DNA of 6,989 nt from Phycisphaeraceae bacterium (GTDB lineage: Bacteria; Planctomycetota; Phycisphaerae; Phycisphaerales; UBA1924), in the NCBI GenBank assembly GCA_009827215.1, contig WUAJ01000125.1, forward strand, positions 1 to 6,989, read 5' to 3'. Below are positions 1 through 6,111 of this stretch, piece after piece; position 1 is the stretch's first letter, and every line of letters starts with the position of its first letter. Position numbers and translations under genes: made by a program. The notes beneath the pieces are model-generated. The model had not been told where the DNA came from and did no database searches. It worked only from the letters and a program-made list of their open reading frames with translations.

Positions 1-74
1 CAGTCACCAACCCAGACGCGCGCGGTGGCGTTGTTCTTGAGGGTCAGGGATCGGGTTGGCTTGGTCGGAGGCAT
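1..74 (-). CDS. Start of an unidentified gene, cut by the left window edge
   Basis: An ATG at 74-72 on the minus strand opens a frame with no stop to the window edge (24 complete codons). The peptide begins MPPTKPTRSLTLKNNATARV and continues WVGD. It starts 18 bp after the stop of the lipoprotein gene, so the two could be cotranscribed. Third codon positions are mostly G or C (for example ACC, CTC, AAG, AAC, GCC, CGC, GTC), as in real genes here. The only ribosome-site candidate is a weak GAGATAG. I do not recognise the family from so short a piece, and a chance open frame is possible. Confidence 0.4.
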   Translation of the reverse strand, partial: MPPTKPTRSLTLKNNATARVWVGD

Positions 75-92
75 GGGTTGAGTCTATCTCGG

Positions 93-851
93 TTATTCAA
101 AGTGCGCCAGTCCCCAGGCCCTTTGAATCATGTGGTATCCGTGGGGATCGTGGGCTCGGAGCTGATCGCGGGAGAATGGGTAGAAGTCGTTGAATCCGAA
201 GTACGCTTCGGTGAGCTCCGCGAAATACTCGATCTCGTTGTTCATCGCGTAGTGGGGGCGCGGCTTTCCCGAGATGTGATCAACGAGGTCGTAGGTGCCT
301 GAGGCTTTGGCGCGCTCGTAGGGCTCGGTGACGAGTGGGTTGTTGTATCCGAGCGTGGCGTGCTGGTACGCGTGGGCGAGCTCGTGGAGGATCATGCTGG
401 GTTGTCCGGTGTTGACCCAGTTGACGAAGTTGGTGGTGTTGGCGATCTCGACGCCGGTCGCTTTGTCGGTGTTGTGGCCGTTGTCGGCGAGCCAATTGGG
501 GTCGGGGTGGTAGCAGGCGCAGGGGAAGCGGGGGTTGTTGTGCTCGATCCAGATGATGGTCTGCTGAAGCGTCGCGTGGGCGCTCGGCGGGGTTTGGGCG
601 AGGGTTTGCTTGAGCTGTCGGCGGAGGAGTTCGAGCGCCGAAGTGGTAGTTTCGGGGTGGTCCATCGCGGCTTGGGAGATGTGGACAGTGAACCCCTCGA
701 TAGTTTGAATCGTGTATTGATCGGTGGTTTCGTGGATGAATGGTGGGGGTGTCTTTTTGGGCGTTGATACAGAAGTTGGCTGCGTGGCGCACGACGCGAG
801 TACAGCTGGTATGAGCACGAGGGATCGGGATAGGTGGGTGAGGAGGCGCAT
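93..851 (-). CDS. Putative zinc metallopeptidase lipoprotein, lethal-factor-like active site
   Basis: This 252-residue protein is predicted to be exported and lipidated, then to act as a zinc peptidase at the cell envelope. Residues 1-20 form a lipoprotein signal peptide: a basic start, a hydrophobic stretch, and a lipobox LAS-C with Cys21 as the lipid site. A Pro/Thr-rich linker follows (about 22-40). The catalytic core carries HELAH at 156-160 (His156 and His160 as zinc ligands, Glu157 as base) and NEIEYFAE at 205-212, where Glu208 is the likely third ligand. Tyr201 lies seven residues before Glu208. From memory, anthrax lethal factor (peptidase family M34) has the same arrangement, with NEAEFFAE and a catalytic tyrosine seven residues before the glutamate. 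Cys111 and Cys113 are close together and may pair or bind metal. No Shine-Dalgarno site is visible before the ATG. The substrate is unknown. Metallopeptidase class is fairly sure; the M34-like fold is inferred. Confidence 0.85.
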   Translation of the reverse strand: MRLLTHLSRSLVLIPAVLASCATQPTSVSTPKKTPPPFIHETTDQYTIQTIEGFTVHISQAAMDHPETTTSALELLRRQLKQTLAQTPPSAHATLQQTIIWIEHNNPRFPCACYHPDPNWLADNGHNTDKATGVEIANTTNFVNWVNTGQPSMILHELAHAYQHATLGYNNPLVTEPYERAKASGTYDLVDHISGKPRPHYAMNNEIEYFAELTEAYFGFNDFYPFSRDQLRAHDPHGYHMIQRAWGLAHFE

Positions 852-882
852 GGTGGTGTTTGTGGTGCTAGTCTACTGGATC

Positions 883-1689
883 ATGACCGCTCGCGCCACC
901 CCAACTGAAACACTTGATTTGAGTGTGATGATTCCGTGCCGGAACAATGTGCGGACGATGGGGCGCGTGCTTGAGTCGGTCCGCGGGTTGTGCTCGCAGC
1001 TGGTGGTGATCGATTCGGGATCGACGGACGGGACGCTGGAGCTTGTTGAGGCGTGCAGAGAATGGTGCGAGGTCGTTTTGGTGCAGACGCACTGGCGCGG
1101 GTTCGTGCGGACCAAGTCGATGGGGCTTGATGCGTGCAATCGCAGGTATGCACTGTGGCTGGATTCGGATGAGCCGGTGACGAATGAGATGGCGGCTTCG
1201 GTTCGGAGCGCGGTCGCGGACGGTGTCGATGCGGCGAAGGTCCGGCGCGTCGTGGAGTACAAGGGAAAGCTGCTGATGCACTCGTGGCAACCTGAGTGGC
1301 GGTTGCGGCTGGTCAGGATAGATCTGGTGCGTGATGGACGAGCACGATTCACTGGGATCGATCCGCATGATTATCTTGAGGTGGATAGCGGTGTCGATGT
1401 GCGGGCGCTCGATGGGGTGCTGGTGCATGACTCGTTCGAGACCTTTAGCGAGCACCTCGGCAATCAGCTCCGGCTCTCGCGCACGAGCGCGCAGTCGCTG
1501 CACGCGATGGGCAAGCGCGGGAGCGTGTGGAAGATCATGACCTCCCCGATCGGCGCGTTCTTCAAGCAAGCGATCGTCAAGGGCTCATGGCGCGACGGAT
1601 ATGCGGGCTGGCTCGCGGCAACCACGAGCGCGGCGGGAGCGCTGATGAAGCACGCGGTGCTGTATGAGTTGGGGCGTTCCGAACAATGA
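883..1689 (+). CDS. Glycosyltransferase family 2, WaaE/KdtX-like
   Basis: Predicted cytoplasmic or membrane-associated GT-A glycosyltransferase that moves a sugar from a nucleotide sugar to a cell-surface glycan. WaaE-type relatives work on the lipopolysaccharide core. Numbered from the ATG at 883 (268 aa), the nucleotide-binding strand is LSVMIPCRNN (13-22), followed by IDSGSTDGT (43-51). The DxD-type metal site is DSD at 94-96 in LWLDSDEPV. The C-terminal half has the family look: HDSF, a conserved GKRGS, then FFKQAIVKGSWRDGYAGW (from about residue 226), probably an amphipathic membrane-contact region. The frame is open back to 724, but that would overlap the divergent lipoprotein gene. The ATG at 883 sits just before the first beta strand and is preferred; an in-frame ATG at 850 is the alternative. 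The Shine-Dalgarno site is poor. The acceptor sugar cannot be told from sequence. Confidence 0.88.
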   Translation: MTARATPTETLDLSVMIPCRNNVRTMGRVLESVRGLCSQLVVIDSGSTDGTLELVEACREWCEVVLVQTHWRGFVRTKSMGLDACNRRYALWLDSDEPVTNEMAASVRSAVADGVDAAKVRRVVEYKGKLLMHSWQPEWRLRLVRIDLVRDGRARFTGIDPHDYLEVDSGVDVRALDGVLVHDSFETFSEHLGNQLRLSRTSAQSLHAMGKRGSVWKIMTSPIGAFFKQAIVKGSWRDGYAGWLAATTSAAGALMKHAVLYELGRSEQ

Positions 1690-1822
1690 TCGGCTCTTAA
1701 ATATGAGTCGCCTATCATACTTGCGTGCGTTGGCGAGGTGCTGGCGTGGTTGAAGGTGCCGAGGATTGGTGTTGACCGGTCTGGTTCGGCGAGCGCCCTG
1801 ATCGGGGCAGAATGGTTGATCA

Positions 1823-3349
1823 ATGAGCGACAAGTATCGCGAGGGCGGTGGGTCCGGCAAGCGTGGGGGATCGAAGAAGGGCGGGCGTCGTGGGGGCGGC
1901 CGCAAGGGCGGGGGACGAGGTAAGCGAGAAAAGGATGCGCCGGAACCCAAGCGGGTCCGGACGGTCAGCGAGCCGGAGGGTGGTTGGTCGGAAGAGTCGT
2001 TCCGATTGGATATGACCTTCGCGGATCTTGGGTTGGGTGATGACATCCTCAAAGCGATCGATGAGCTTGGGTTCAAGCATCCAACGAAGATTCAAGCGGA
2101 GCTTGTGCCGCTGGCGCTGACTGAGGTGGACATCCTCGGACAAGCGAAGACGGGAACGGGGAAAACAGCGAGCTTTGCGCTGCCGCTGCTTGAGATGATT
2201 GAGCCGGGTGATTCGATGAGCGCGATTATTCTGGCGCCGACGCGTGAGCTCGCGGTGCAGATCAAGCAGGACATCGAGGAGCTGGCGCCGCATACAGGAT
2301 TGAGCGTGTGCGCGATTTACGGCGGACAATCAATCAATGTGCAAGCGGATCAGCTGCGGAAGCATCCTGAGATCATTGTGGGGACTCCTGGACGCGTGCT
2401 GGACATGATCGAGCGTGGGTTCTTGTCGCTTGAGCACATCGAGTTTGCGGTGCTCGACGAGGTTGATCGGATGCTGGACATTGGGTTCCGCGACGACATC
2501 CGCAAGATTCTGGGGAAGTGTCCGAAGGATCGTCAGACCATCTTCGTGTCCGCGACCTTCACACCTGAGATTGAGAAGCTGGCGCGGAAGTTCATGCAGG
2601 ATCCGACGAAGCTTGAGGTTTCGGCGGGCGCGTTGACTGTAGAGCTGGTCAAGCAGGGGTATGTGACGGTTGAGCCTTGGGATAAACGGCGGATGCTGGC
2701 GCATTTGTTGACGCACGAGGAGCCGGCGCTGACGATTGTGTTCTGCCGGATGAAGCGGACGGTGGATTCGGTCGTGCGGTACCTGGAACGCAAAGAGATC
2801 CCGGCACACGCGATCCACGGCGATCTCTCGCAATCCAAACGCAACAATGTGATGAGCAAGTTCCGTTCAGGGGATCTGGCGGTGCTTGTCGCGAGCGATC
2901 TTGCATCGCGCGGGATTGATGTTGAGGGGATCACGCATGTGGTCAACTACGACCTCCCTGAAGATCCGGATATTTATGTGCATCGCATCGGACGGACAGC
3001 ACGCGCCGGACGCAACGGGCACGCGTGGTCGCTTGTGACTCCGGCTCAGGGATCACTGTTGACTGAGATCGAGATGTTGGTGAATGCCGAGATCCCGAAG
3101 ATGGACTATCCGGACTTTGAGCCGCGCGAGCGTCCGGAGGACTGGAAGGACGAGCCGACTGGTGGTCGTCCGACCTATGAGGTCAAGGGCGTGAAGAAGG
3201 AAGCGAAGAACCGATTCGCGGAGGAGGCTCCTCCAGCGGAGAAGGAAATGAGCGATGCGGAGAAAGCGGAGAAGTTCCCGGGTGGGGTGGTTCCTGCGAA
3301 GCGTCCTCCTCGTGTGATGCGCGGGAAGACACGGACGCGCGGGCGTTGA
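1823..3349 (+). CDS. DEAD-box ATP-dependent RNA helicase (DEVD variant)
   Basis: A 508-residue superfamily 2 RNA helicase that unwinds short RNA duplexes using ATP, likely in ribosome assembly, mRNA decay or cold adaptation (RhlE/CsdA-like, by family). The motifs are in order and intact: Q motif (Phe66 to Gln91), Walker A AKTGTGKT (108-115), PTRELA (139-144), TPGR (188-191), motif II DEVD (212-215), SAT (243-245), IVFCR (305-309), ASRGIDV (361-367) and HRIGRTARAG (387-396). Motif II has Val where Ala is usual. Residues 6-36 are an Arg/Gly/Lys-rich RNA-binding tail, and about 430-508 form a charged, disordered C-terminal tail ending in RTRGR. The start is an ATG with a weak ribosome site, 133 bp after the glycosyltransferase stop, so it probably has its own promoter. 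It converges on the HU gene across a shared terminator. Confidence 0.96.
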   Translation: MSDKYREGGGSGKRGGSKKGGRRGGGRKGGGRGKREKDAPEPKRVRTVSEPEGGWSEESFRLDMTFADLGLGDDILKAIDELGFKHPTKIQAELVPLALTEVDILGQAKTGTGKTASFALPLLEMIEPGDSMSAIILAPTRELAVQIKQDIEELAPHTGLSVCAIYGGQSINVQADQLRKHPEIIVGTPGRVLDMIERGFLSLEHIEFAVLDEVDRMLDIGFRDDIRKILGKCPKDRQTIFVSATFTPEIEKLARKFMQDPTKLEVSAGALTVELVKQGYVTVEPWDKRRMLAHLLTHEEPALTIVFCRMKRTVDSVVRYLERKEIPAHAIHGDLSQSKRNNVMSKFRSGDLAVLVASDLASRGIDVEGITHVVNYDLPEDPDIYVHRIGRTARAGRNGHAWSLVTPAQGSLLTEIEMLVNAEIPKMDYPDFEPRERPEDWKDEPTGGRPTYEVKGVKKEAKNRFAEEAPPAEKEMSDAEKAEKFPGGVVPAKRPPRVMRGKTRTRGR

Positions 3350-3361
3350 TCTGAAAACCGA

Positions 3362-3379
3362 TGTATCATGTGTATCATG
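3362..3379. repeat. Two tandem copies of a 9-bp unit, TGTATCATG
   Basis: Two perfect head-to-tail copies of TGTATCATG lie 12 bp after the helicase stop and just before the terminator stem. The segment is AT-rich compared with its surroundings. It may be chance, a slippage product or a small binding site; nothing in the sequence decides between these. Confidence 0.6.
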
Positions 3380-3381
3380 AG

Positions 3382-3409
3382 AAAACCCGAGCAATAAGCT
3401 CGGGTTTTT
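3382..3409. terminator. Bidirectional intrinsic terminator between helicase and HU genes
   Basis: A perfect 11-bp stem, AAAACCCGAGC (3382-3392) against GCTCGGGTTTT (3398-3408), with a 5-nt loop AATAA. The plus strand ends in five T (3405-3409). On the minus strand the stem is followed by four T. It lies 32 bp after the helicase stop and 23 bp after the HU stop, which are convergent, so it can end both transcripts. This is the clearest regulatory structure in the window. Confidence 0.93.
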
Positions 3410-3431
3410 GATTTCATTATTTGATGAGGCG

Positions 3432-3860
3432 TCAGCTGCTGGTGACCGCTTCTTCTCGGCTGATGGAGCCGATGATTGCTGGTGCGGTGCCGGTGTTGAC
3501 ATGAACCTTCGGTTCGCTTGTGCGGTCCGCTGAGCGTGCGTGCTGGACCGTCTTGTTGTCGGTTGTCTCTGGTGAGGTTGCTTCGAGGCACTCACGCATG
3601 CGGCGTCCGGCTTTGAACTTCACAGTGCGTTTGGCAGGGACTGGGACGCGTTCGAGAGTCTTCGGGTTTTGCGCCATGCGTGGGGCGCGTTGCTTGACTT
3701 CAAAGACACCGAAATCGCGGAACTCGAGCCGGTTTCCTTCACCGATTTCATCGATGACTTGGTCAAGAAACTCTTGGATGATCTGCTTTGCGACGACGCG
3801 TTTGTGTCCGGTGCGTTGTGCGATTTGGTCAACCAGTGCTTTCTTGGTGATTGTCTTCAT
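3432..3860 (-). CDS. HU/IHF-family DNA-binding protein with a long C-terminal tail
   Basis: A nucleoid protein that binds and bends DNA as a dimer. Residues 1-92 match the normal HU length and layout: helical dimerisation half (MKTITKKALVDQIAQRTG...), the turn FRDFGVFEVKQR (47-58), and the DNA-binding arm RMAQNPKT, in which Pro66 is the intercalating proline. The core ends in FKAGRRMRE (82-90). The TGE that usually follows the arm tip is replaced by TLE. Residues 93-142 are an extra tail of about 50 residues rich in Ser, Thr, Glu and Ala, unlike the Lys/Ala-rich histone H1-like tails known in some bacterial HU proteins. The start is an ATG with AGAAAG about 11 bp upstream. A good promoter lies about 234 bp before the start codon, so the mRNA should have a long leader. 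Confidence 0.95.
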   Translation of the reverse strand: MKTITKKALVDQIAQRTGHKRVVAKQIIQEFLDQVIDEIGEGNRLEFRDFGVFEVKQRAPRMAQNPKTLERVPVPAKRTVKFKAGRRMRECLEATSPETTDNKTVQHARSADRTSEPKVHVNTGTAPAIIGSISREEAVTSS

Positions 3861-4040
3861 CGTTCAGTATCTTTCTAGGTATTGATCTGTCATCCGGCGT
3901 GTGTGCGGTCAGGTGTGCGGACGCCGGCGCGTCGTTTTGGTTGGTCCGCGGGAGGGCTTCGGGGAGGCCCTGATTCCCGATCGGAAGATGCCCCAAACGA
4001 ATGGTTGCTGCGTGGTCCTGTGCGGAGGACGCGGCGTGAT

Positions 4041-4060
4041 GCTCGGTGGGGACGCCGAGC
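4041..4060. other. Stable GC-rich hairpin in the HU/arfB gap
   Basis: GCTCGGTG (4041-4048) pairs with CGCCGAGC (4053-4060) over a GGGA loop. Seven pairs are Watson-Crick and one is a G-T wobble on the plus strand. It would lie near the 5' end of a transcript from the promoter at 4094-4122. No T run follows, so a terminator role is unlikely. Confidence 0.55.
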
Positions 4061-4093
4061 GGCGTGCGGGTAATTGGGAATACTCGCATGGGC

Positions 4094-4122
4094 AGTATCG
4101 CAGACTAAATCGCTCAGGTCAA
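4094..4122 (-). promoter_or_regulatory. Sigma70-like promoter reading toward the HU gene
   Basis: On the minus strand TTGACC (4122-4117, five of six to the consensus -35) is followed after exactly 17 bp by GATACT (4099-4094, four of six to the -10). Transcription should start near 4087, giving a leader of about 227 nt before the HU start codon. An inverted repeat, ATACT (4080-4084) and AGTAT (4094-4098), flanks the predicted start and could be an operator, but it is short. Not tested experimentally. Confidence 0.5.
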
Positions 4123-4204
4123 CGGGGTAGGAATACTTCTTTGCGACATAAACCAAAAACGATCAAGCACTTGCAATTGCGTCTTTGGTCTGCTATGGCT
4201 GGGT

Positions 4205-4660
4205 ATGGAATCCGCTTCAGGGCATCAAAGCGAGGGTGGTTCATCGGTCTCGATCGGTGGTGGTCGTGCTGTGGATTCGGGGAAGTTGCGTTTCAGCTTT
4301 GTGCGTTCTTCTGGTCCAGGTGGTCAGAATGTGAACAAGCGAGCGACGAAGGCTCAGTTGCGTGTGCGAGTTGAGGACCTTGGATTGCCGTTCGGCGCGG
4401 CGCGTCGACTGCGCAAGAACGCGGGGAGTTTGTTGACACAGGATGATGATTTGTTGATCTCGTGTGATGATTCGCGCAGTCAGTCGCGCAACAAACAAGG
4501 ATGTGTTGATCAGCTCCGCGCGATGGTGAATAGGGCGATGGTGGTCCCGAAGACTCGGAAGAAGACGAAGCCAACAAAGGGTTCTGTGGAGCGCCGGATT
4601 GATGCGAAGAAAAGACGAGGCGAGATCAAACGCAGCCGCCAATCGCGCGGGGAAGACTAG
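4205..4660 (+). CDS. arfB: Peptidyl-tRNA hydrolase ArfB, ribosome rescue factor
   Basis: A 151-residue release-factor-like protein that frees ribosomes stalled without a stop codon. It hydrolyses peptidyl-tRNA in the ribosomal A site, and its basic tail sits in the empty mRNA channel. The catalytic loop is SSGPGGQNVNK (35-45), with GGQ at 39-41. The C-terminal tail from about 116 is strongly basic (KTRKKTKPTKGSVERRIDAKKRR), as in ArfB/YaeJ, and there is no stop-codon recognition domain. The length is close to the usual 140 residues, with about 20 extra at the N-terminus. The first residues to about 25 are low-complexity, so a later start is possible, but no better one is evident. The ribosome site is weak. 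tsaB starts 2-8 bp after the stop, so the two are probably one operon. Confidence 0.93.
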   Translation: MESASGHQSEGGSSVSIGGGRAVDSGKLRFSFVRSSGPGGQNVNKRATKAQLRVRVEDLGLPFGAARRLRKNAGSLLTQDDDLLISCDDSRSQSRNKQGCVDQLRAMVNRAMVVPKTRKKTKPTKGSVERRIDAKKRRGEIKRSRQSRGED

Positions 4661-4662
4661 AG

Positions 4663-5379
4663 TTGACGATGCAGGAACACACGGAGCAACAATCTGGATC
4701 GAGTCGTGGTCACTACGCGATCGGTATTGAATGCTCGAATCCTGGTGCGTGCGTTGATGGCCGAGGTGAGGTGGGGATCGCGAAGATCATTGGTGACGGA
4801 TCACTCGAATGTATTGGTTTGCGAGCACTTCCGGAGTCGATGCGTGGCAGTGACGGGATGATGAGCGCGATCGATGAGCTGTGCACTGAGCTTGGGATCG
4901 AGCGCGATCAGATCAAGCGCGTGGTGGTGTCCATAGGTCCGGGTGGTTACACAGGACTCCGTGTCTCTGTCACGCTCGCGAAGGTTCTCGCGATGGCGCT
5001 GGGGTGCTCAGTGGTTGGGGTCCAAACGGCGGCGGTCGCGGCGGAGTTTGTTGACTCGGATGTGCTCATTGCACTGGCTTCGAAGAACGGCAAGGCGCAC
5101 TGCACAAGCGTTGAGGGGGGGGCGCTGCGTGTGATTGGTGAAGTTGGTTCTGCTGAGATCGCCCAGATGAGCGGGGTTTTGGTTGGGGATCGGCATTTGC
5201 CTGATCCGATGCGTGAGGCAGCAATAGGAGCGGGGATGCGGATCGAGGAGCTGCGGCTGGGTGTAGAAGCGTGTTTCAGAGCGTCTGAGGGGTGCTCTGA
5301 GACTGATCCGGGGTCGTTGGCGGTGTTGTACGCTCGAGAGCCGGACGCGGTCACACAGTGGCGTGCTCGGCACGGCTGA
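4663..5379 (+). CDS. tsaB: TsaB, subunit of tRNA t6A synthesis
   Basis: TsaB (YeaZ) is the non-catalytic ASKHA-fold partner that dimerises with TsaD. With TsaC and TsaE, TsaD puts the threonylcarbamoyl group on A37 of tRNAs reading ANN codons, in the cytoplasm. The hallmark is SIGPGGYTGLRVSVTLAKVLA (90-110). The start has the usual first strand (YAIGIECSN, 18-26, in place of the common IET/S form), and the C-terminus ends with the family's LYAREPDAV. The length is normal for the family (238 aa). Two starts are possible: TTG at 4663, well spaced from GGGGAAG at 4649-4655, or ATG at 4669 (236 aa), two codons later. The gene sits 2-8 bp after arfB, indicating translational coupling. A run of eight G (5115-5122) interrupts otherwise mixed sequence. 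Confidence 0.92.
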   Translation: MTMQEHTEQQSGSSRGHYAIGIECSNPGACVDGRGEVGIAKIIGDGSLECIGLRALPESMRGSDGMMSAIDELCTELGIERDQIKRVVVSIGPGGYTGLRVSVTLAKVLAMALGCSVVGVQTAAVAAEFVDSDVLIALASKNGKAHCTSVEGGALRVIGEVGSAEIAQMSGVLVGDRHLPDPMREAAIGAGMRIEELRLGVEACFRASEGCSETDPGSLAVLYAREPDAVTQWRARHG

Positions 5380-5433
5380 ATGCGCACAAGAAAGTGCGGA
5401 ATGTGGAAGCAGATGTGTTATCGGTGTGAAGTT

Positions 5434-5459
5434 GGGGGGGTTGGGGGACGATGAGCGGG
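5434..5459 (+). other. G-run cluster, possible G-quadruplex upstream of the response regulator gene
   Basis: G7 (5434-5440), TT, G5 (5443-5447), then GGG at 5457-5459. Four runs of three G can be drawn with loops of 1, 2 and about 11 nt; the last is longer than the usual limit of 7. It lies about 42-67 bp before the start codon at 5501, in the sense strand, where it could affect transcription or translation. No promoter was recognised in this 121-bp gap. Confidence 0.35.
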
Positions 5460-5490
5460 TGTACGCGTGTCCATGAGGGTGCGTAAAGCC

Positions 5491-5494
5491 GAGG
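5491..5494 (+). promoter_or_regulatory. Ribosome binding site that sets the response regulator start
   Basis: GAGG lies 6 bp before the ATG at 5501. This is the clearest Shine-Dalgarno site in the window and supports that start over the nearby ATG at 5473, which is in another frame. Confidence 0.65.
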
Positions 5495-5500
5495 TCATCG

Positions 5501-6109
5501 ATGAGCAAGGACAGCACAGATTGGTCTACGAAGAAGGTCTTTACGACTGGAGAAGCGGCACAGGTCTGCAAGGTTTCACAGCAGACGATTATCCGATGCT
5601 TTGACTCTGGAAGACTCAACGGATTCCGTGTTCCCGGCTCGAAGTTCCGGAGGATTCCACGCGAAGAGTTGATGCGCTTTATGCGATCCAACGACATTCC
5701 ATTGGAGGTTCTGGAGAGCTCGCTCAAGAGGATTCTCGTGGTTGATGATGACCAGCAGATCGCGTCTTTGATCCAAGATGTGTTCGGAGATGACGGGCGG
5801 TTTGAGGTGCGTGTTGCGCACAATGGATATGACGCGGGTATGGAGACAGAACGGTTCCAGCCTCATCTAATTTTGCTTGATTACATGCTCCCTGACATCA
5901 ACGGCGATGTGGTGTGCAAGCGTGTGCGTGAGCGTGATTCGCTCGCTGATACTCGCGTGCTTTGCATATCTGGGGTGATCGAGTCAGAGGAAATCGAGGG
6001 ATTGATGGATGCGGGGGCGGATGGCTTCCTGAAGAAGCCGTTTGATCTTGGAGAGCTGATGTCGCGTGTCGAGTCGTTGCTTGACATGAATCAACGGAGC
6101 GCGGGGTAA
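5501..6109 (+). CDS. Response regulator with N-terminal excisionase-type HTH and C-terminal REC domain
   Basis: A 202-residue regulator with its parts in an unusual order. Residues 12-62 (FTTGEAAQVCKVSQQTI..., then GRLNGFRVPGSKFRRIPREEL) are a MerR/excisionase-family winged helix-turn-helix for DNA binding. After a linker of about 13 residues comes a complete receiver domain (76-197): acidic pocket Asp82, Asp83 and Asp84, phospho-acceptor Asp127 in LILLDYMLP, switch residue Ser157 in CISG, and Lys179 in FLKKPFD. All phosphorylation residues are present, so it should accept phosphate from a histidine kinase, which is not in this window. Most response regulators have REC first and the DNA-binding domain second. 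The HDOD gene starts 2 bp after its stop, so they are cotranscribed. Target genes are unknown. Confidence 0.93.
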   Translation: MSKDSTDWSTKKVFTTGEAAQVCKVSQQTIIRCFDSGRLNGFRVPGSKFRRIPREELMRFMRSNDIPLEVLESSLKRILVVDDDQQIASLIQDVFGDDGRFEVRVAHNGYDAGMETERFQPHLILLDYMLPDINGDVVCKRVRERDSLADTRVLCISGVIESEEIEGLMDAGADGFLKKPFDLGELMSRVESLLDMNQRSAG

Positions 6110-6111
6110 GA

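Larger units (their letters stand above)
3861..4204. other. Non-coding divergent region with several GC-rich hairpins
   Basis: This 344-bp gap between the divergent HU and arfB genes has no convincing coding frame. It holds the HU promoter (4094-4122) and a run of hairpins: 3920-3933 (5 bp, loop CGGC), 3953-3971 (8 bp, loop GGG), 4015-4030 (5 bp, 6-nt loop) and 4041-4060 (8 bp, loop GGGA). The 8-bp stems each contain one G-T wobble that pairs in plus-strand RNA but becomes a C-A mismatch in minus-strand RNA. None is followed by a T run, so they are not ordinary terminators. It could be a structured HU leader or a small RNA; neither is proven. The last 60 bp before arfB are AT-richer and may hold its promoter, but I found no good match. 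Confidence 0.4.

Noticed and set aside
724..882. Upstream extension of the glycosyltransferase frame to an ATG at 724
   Set aside because: It would overlap the divergent lipoprotein gene by over 100 bp, and the added residues do not resemble the family. The fold begins right after the ATG at 883.
868..1569. Long minus-strand open frame opposite the glycosyltransferase
   Set aside because: It is the antisense shadow of a clear gene, and its product is Arg/His/Pro-rich with no recognisable domain.
1692..1721. AT-rich segment with TATCAT/CATACT as a helicase promoter
   Set aside because: The -10-like hexamers are plausible but no -35 lies at a proper distance; too weak to list.
3890..4156. Open frames on both strands across the HU/arfB gap
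   Set aside because: The peptides are low-complexity, rich in Arg, Pro and His, resemble no family, and cross the promoter and hairpins.
4171..4199. TTGCAA, 17 bp, TATGGC as a promoter for arfB
   Set aside because: Only four and three matches to consensus, and it would make the mRNA start at the start codon.
5383..5398. Hairpin CGCAC/GTGCG just after tsaB as a terminator
   Set aside because: The stem is only 5 bp and no T run follows.
5380..5454. A 24-residue frame directly after tsaB with three cysteines (MRTRKCGMWKQMCYRC...)
   Set aside because: Third codon positions do not look like the other genes, the second half is only a G-run translated as Gly/Val, and there is no separate ribosome site.
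5501..5690. The excisionase-type HTH as a sign of a phage or integrated element
   Set aside because: It is fused in frame to a full receiver domain, and no integrase, attachment site or other mobile gene is present.
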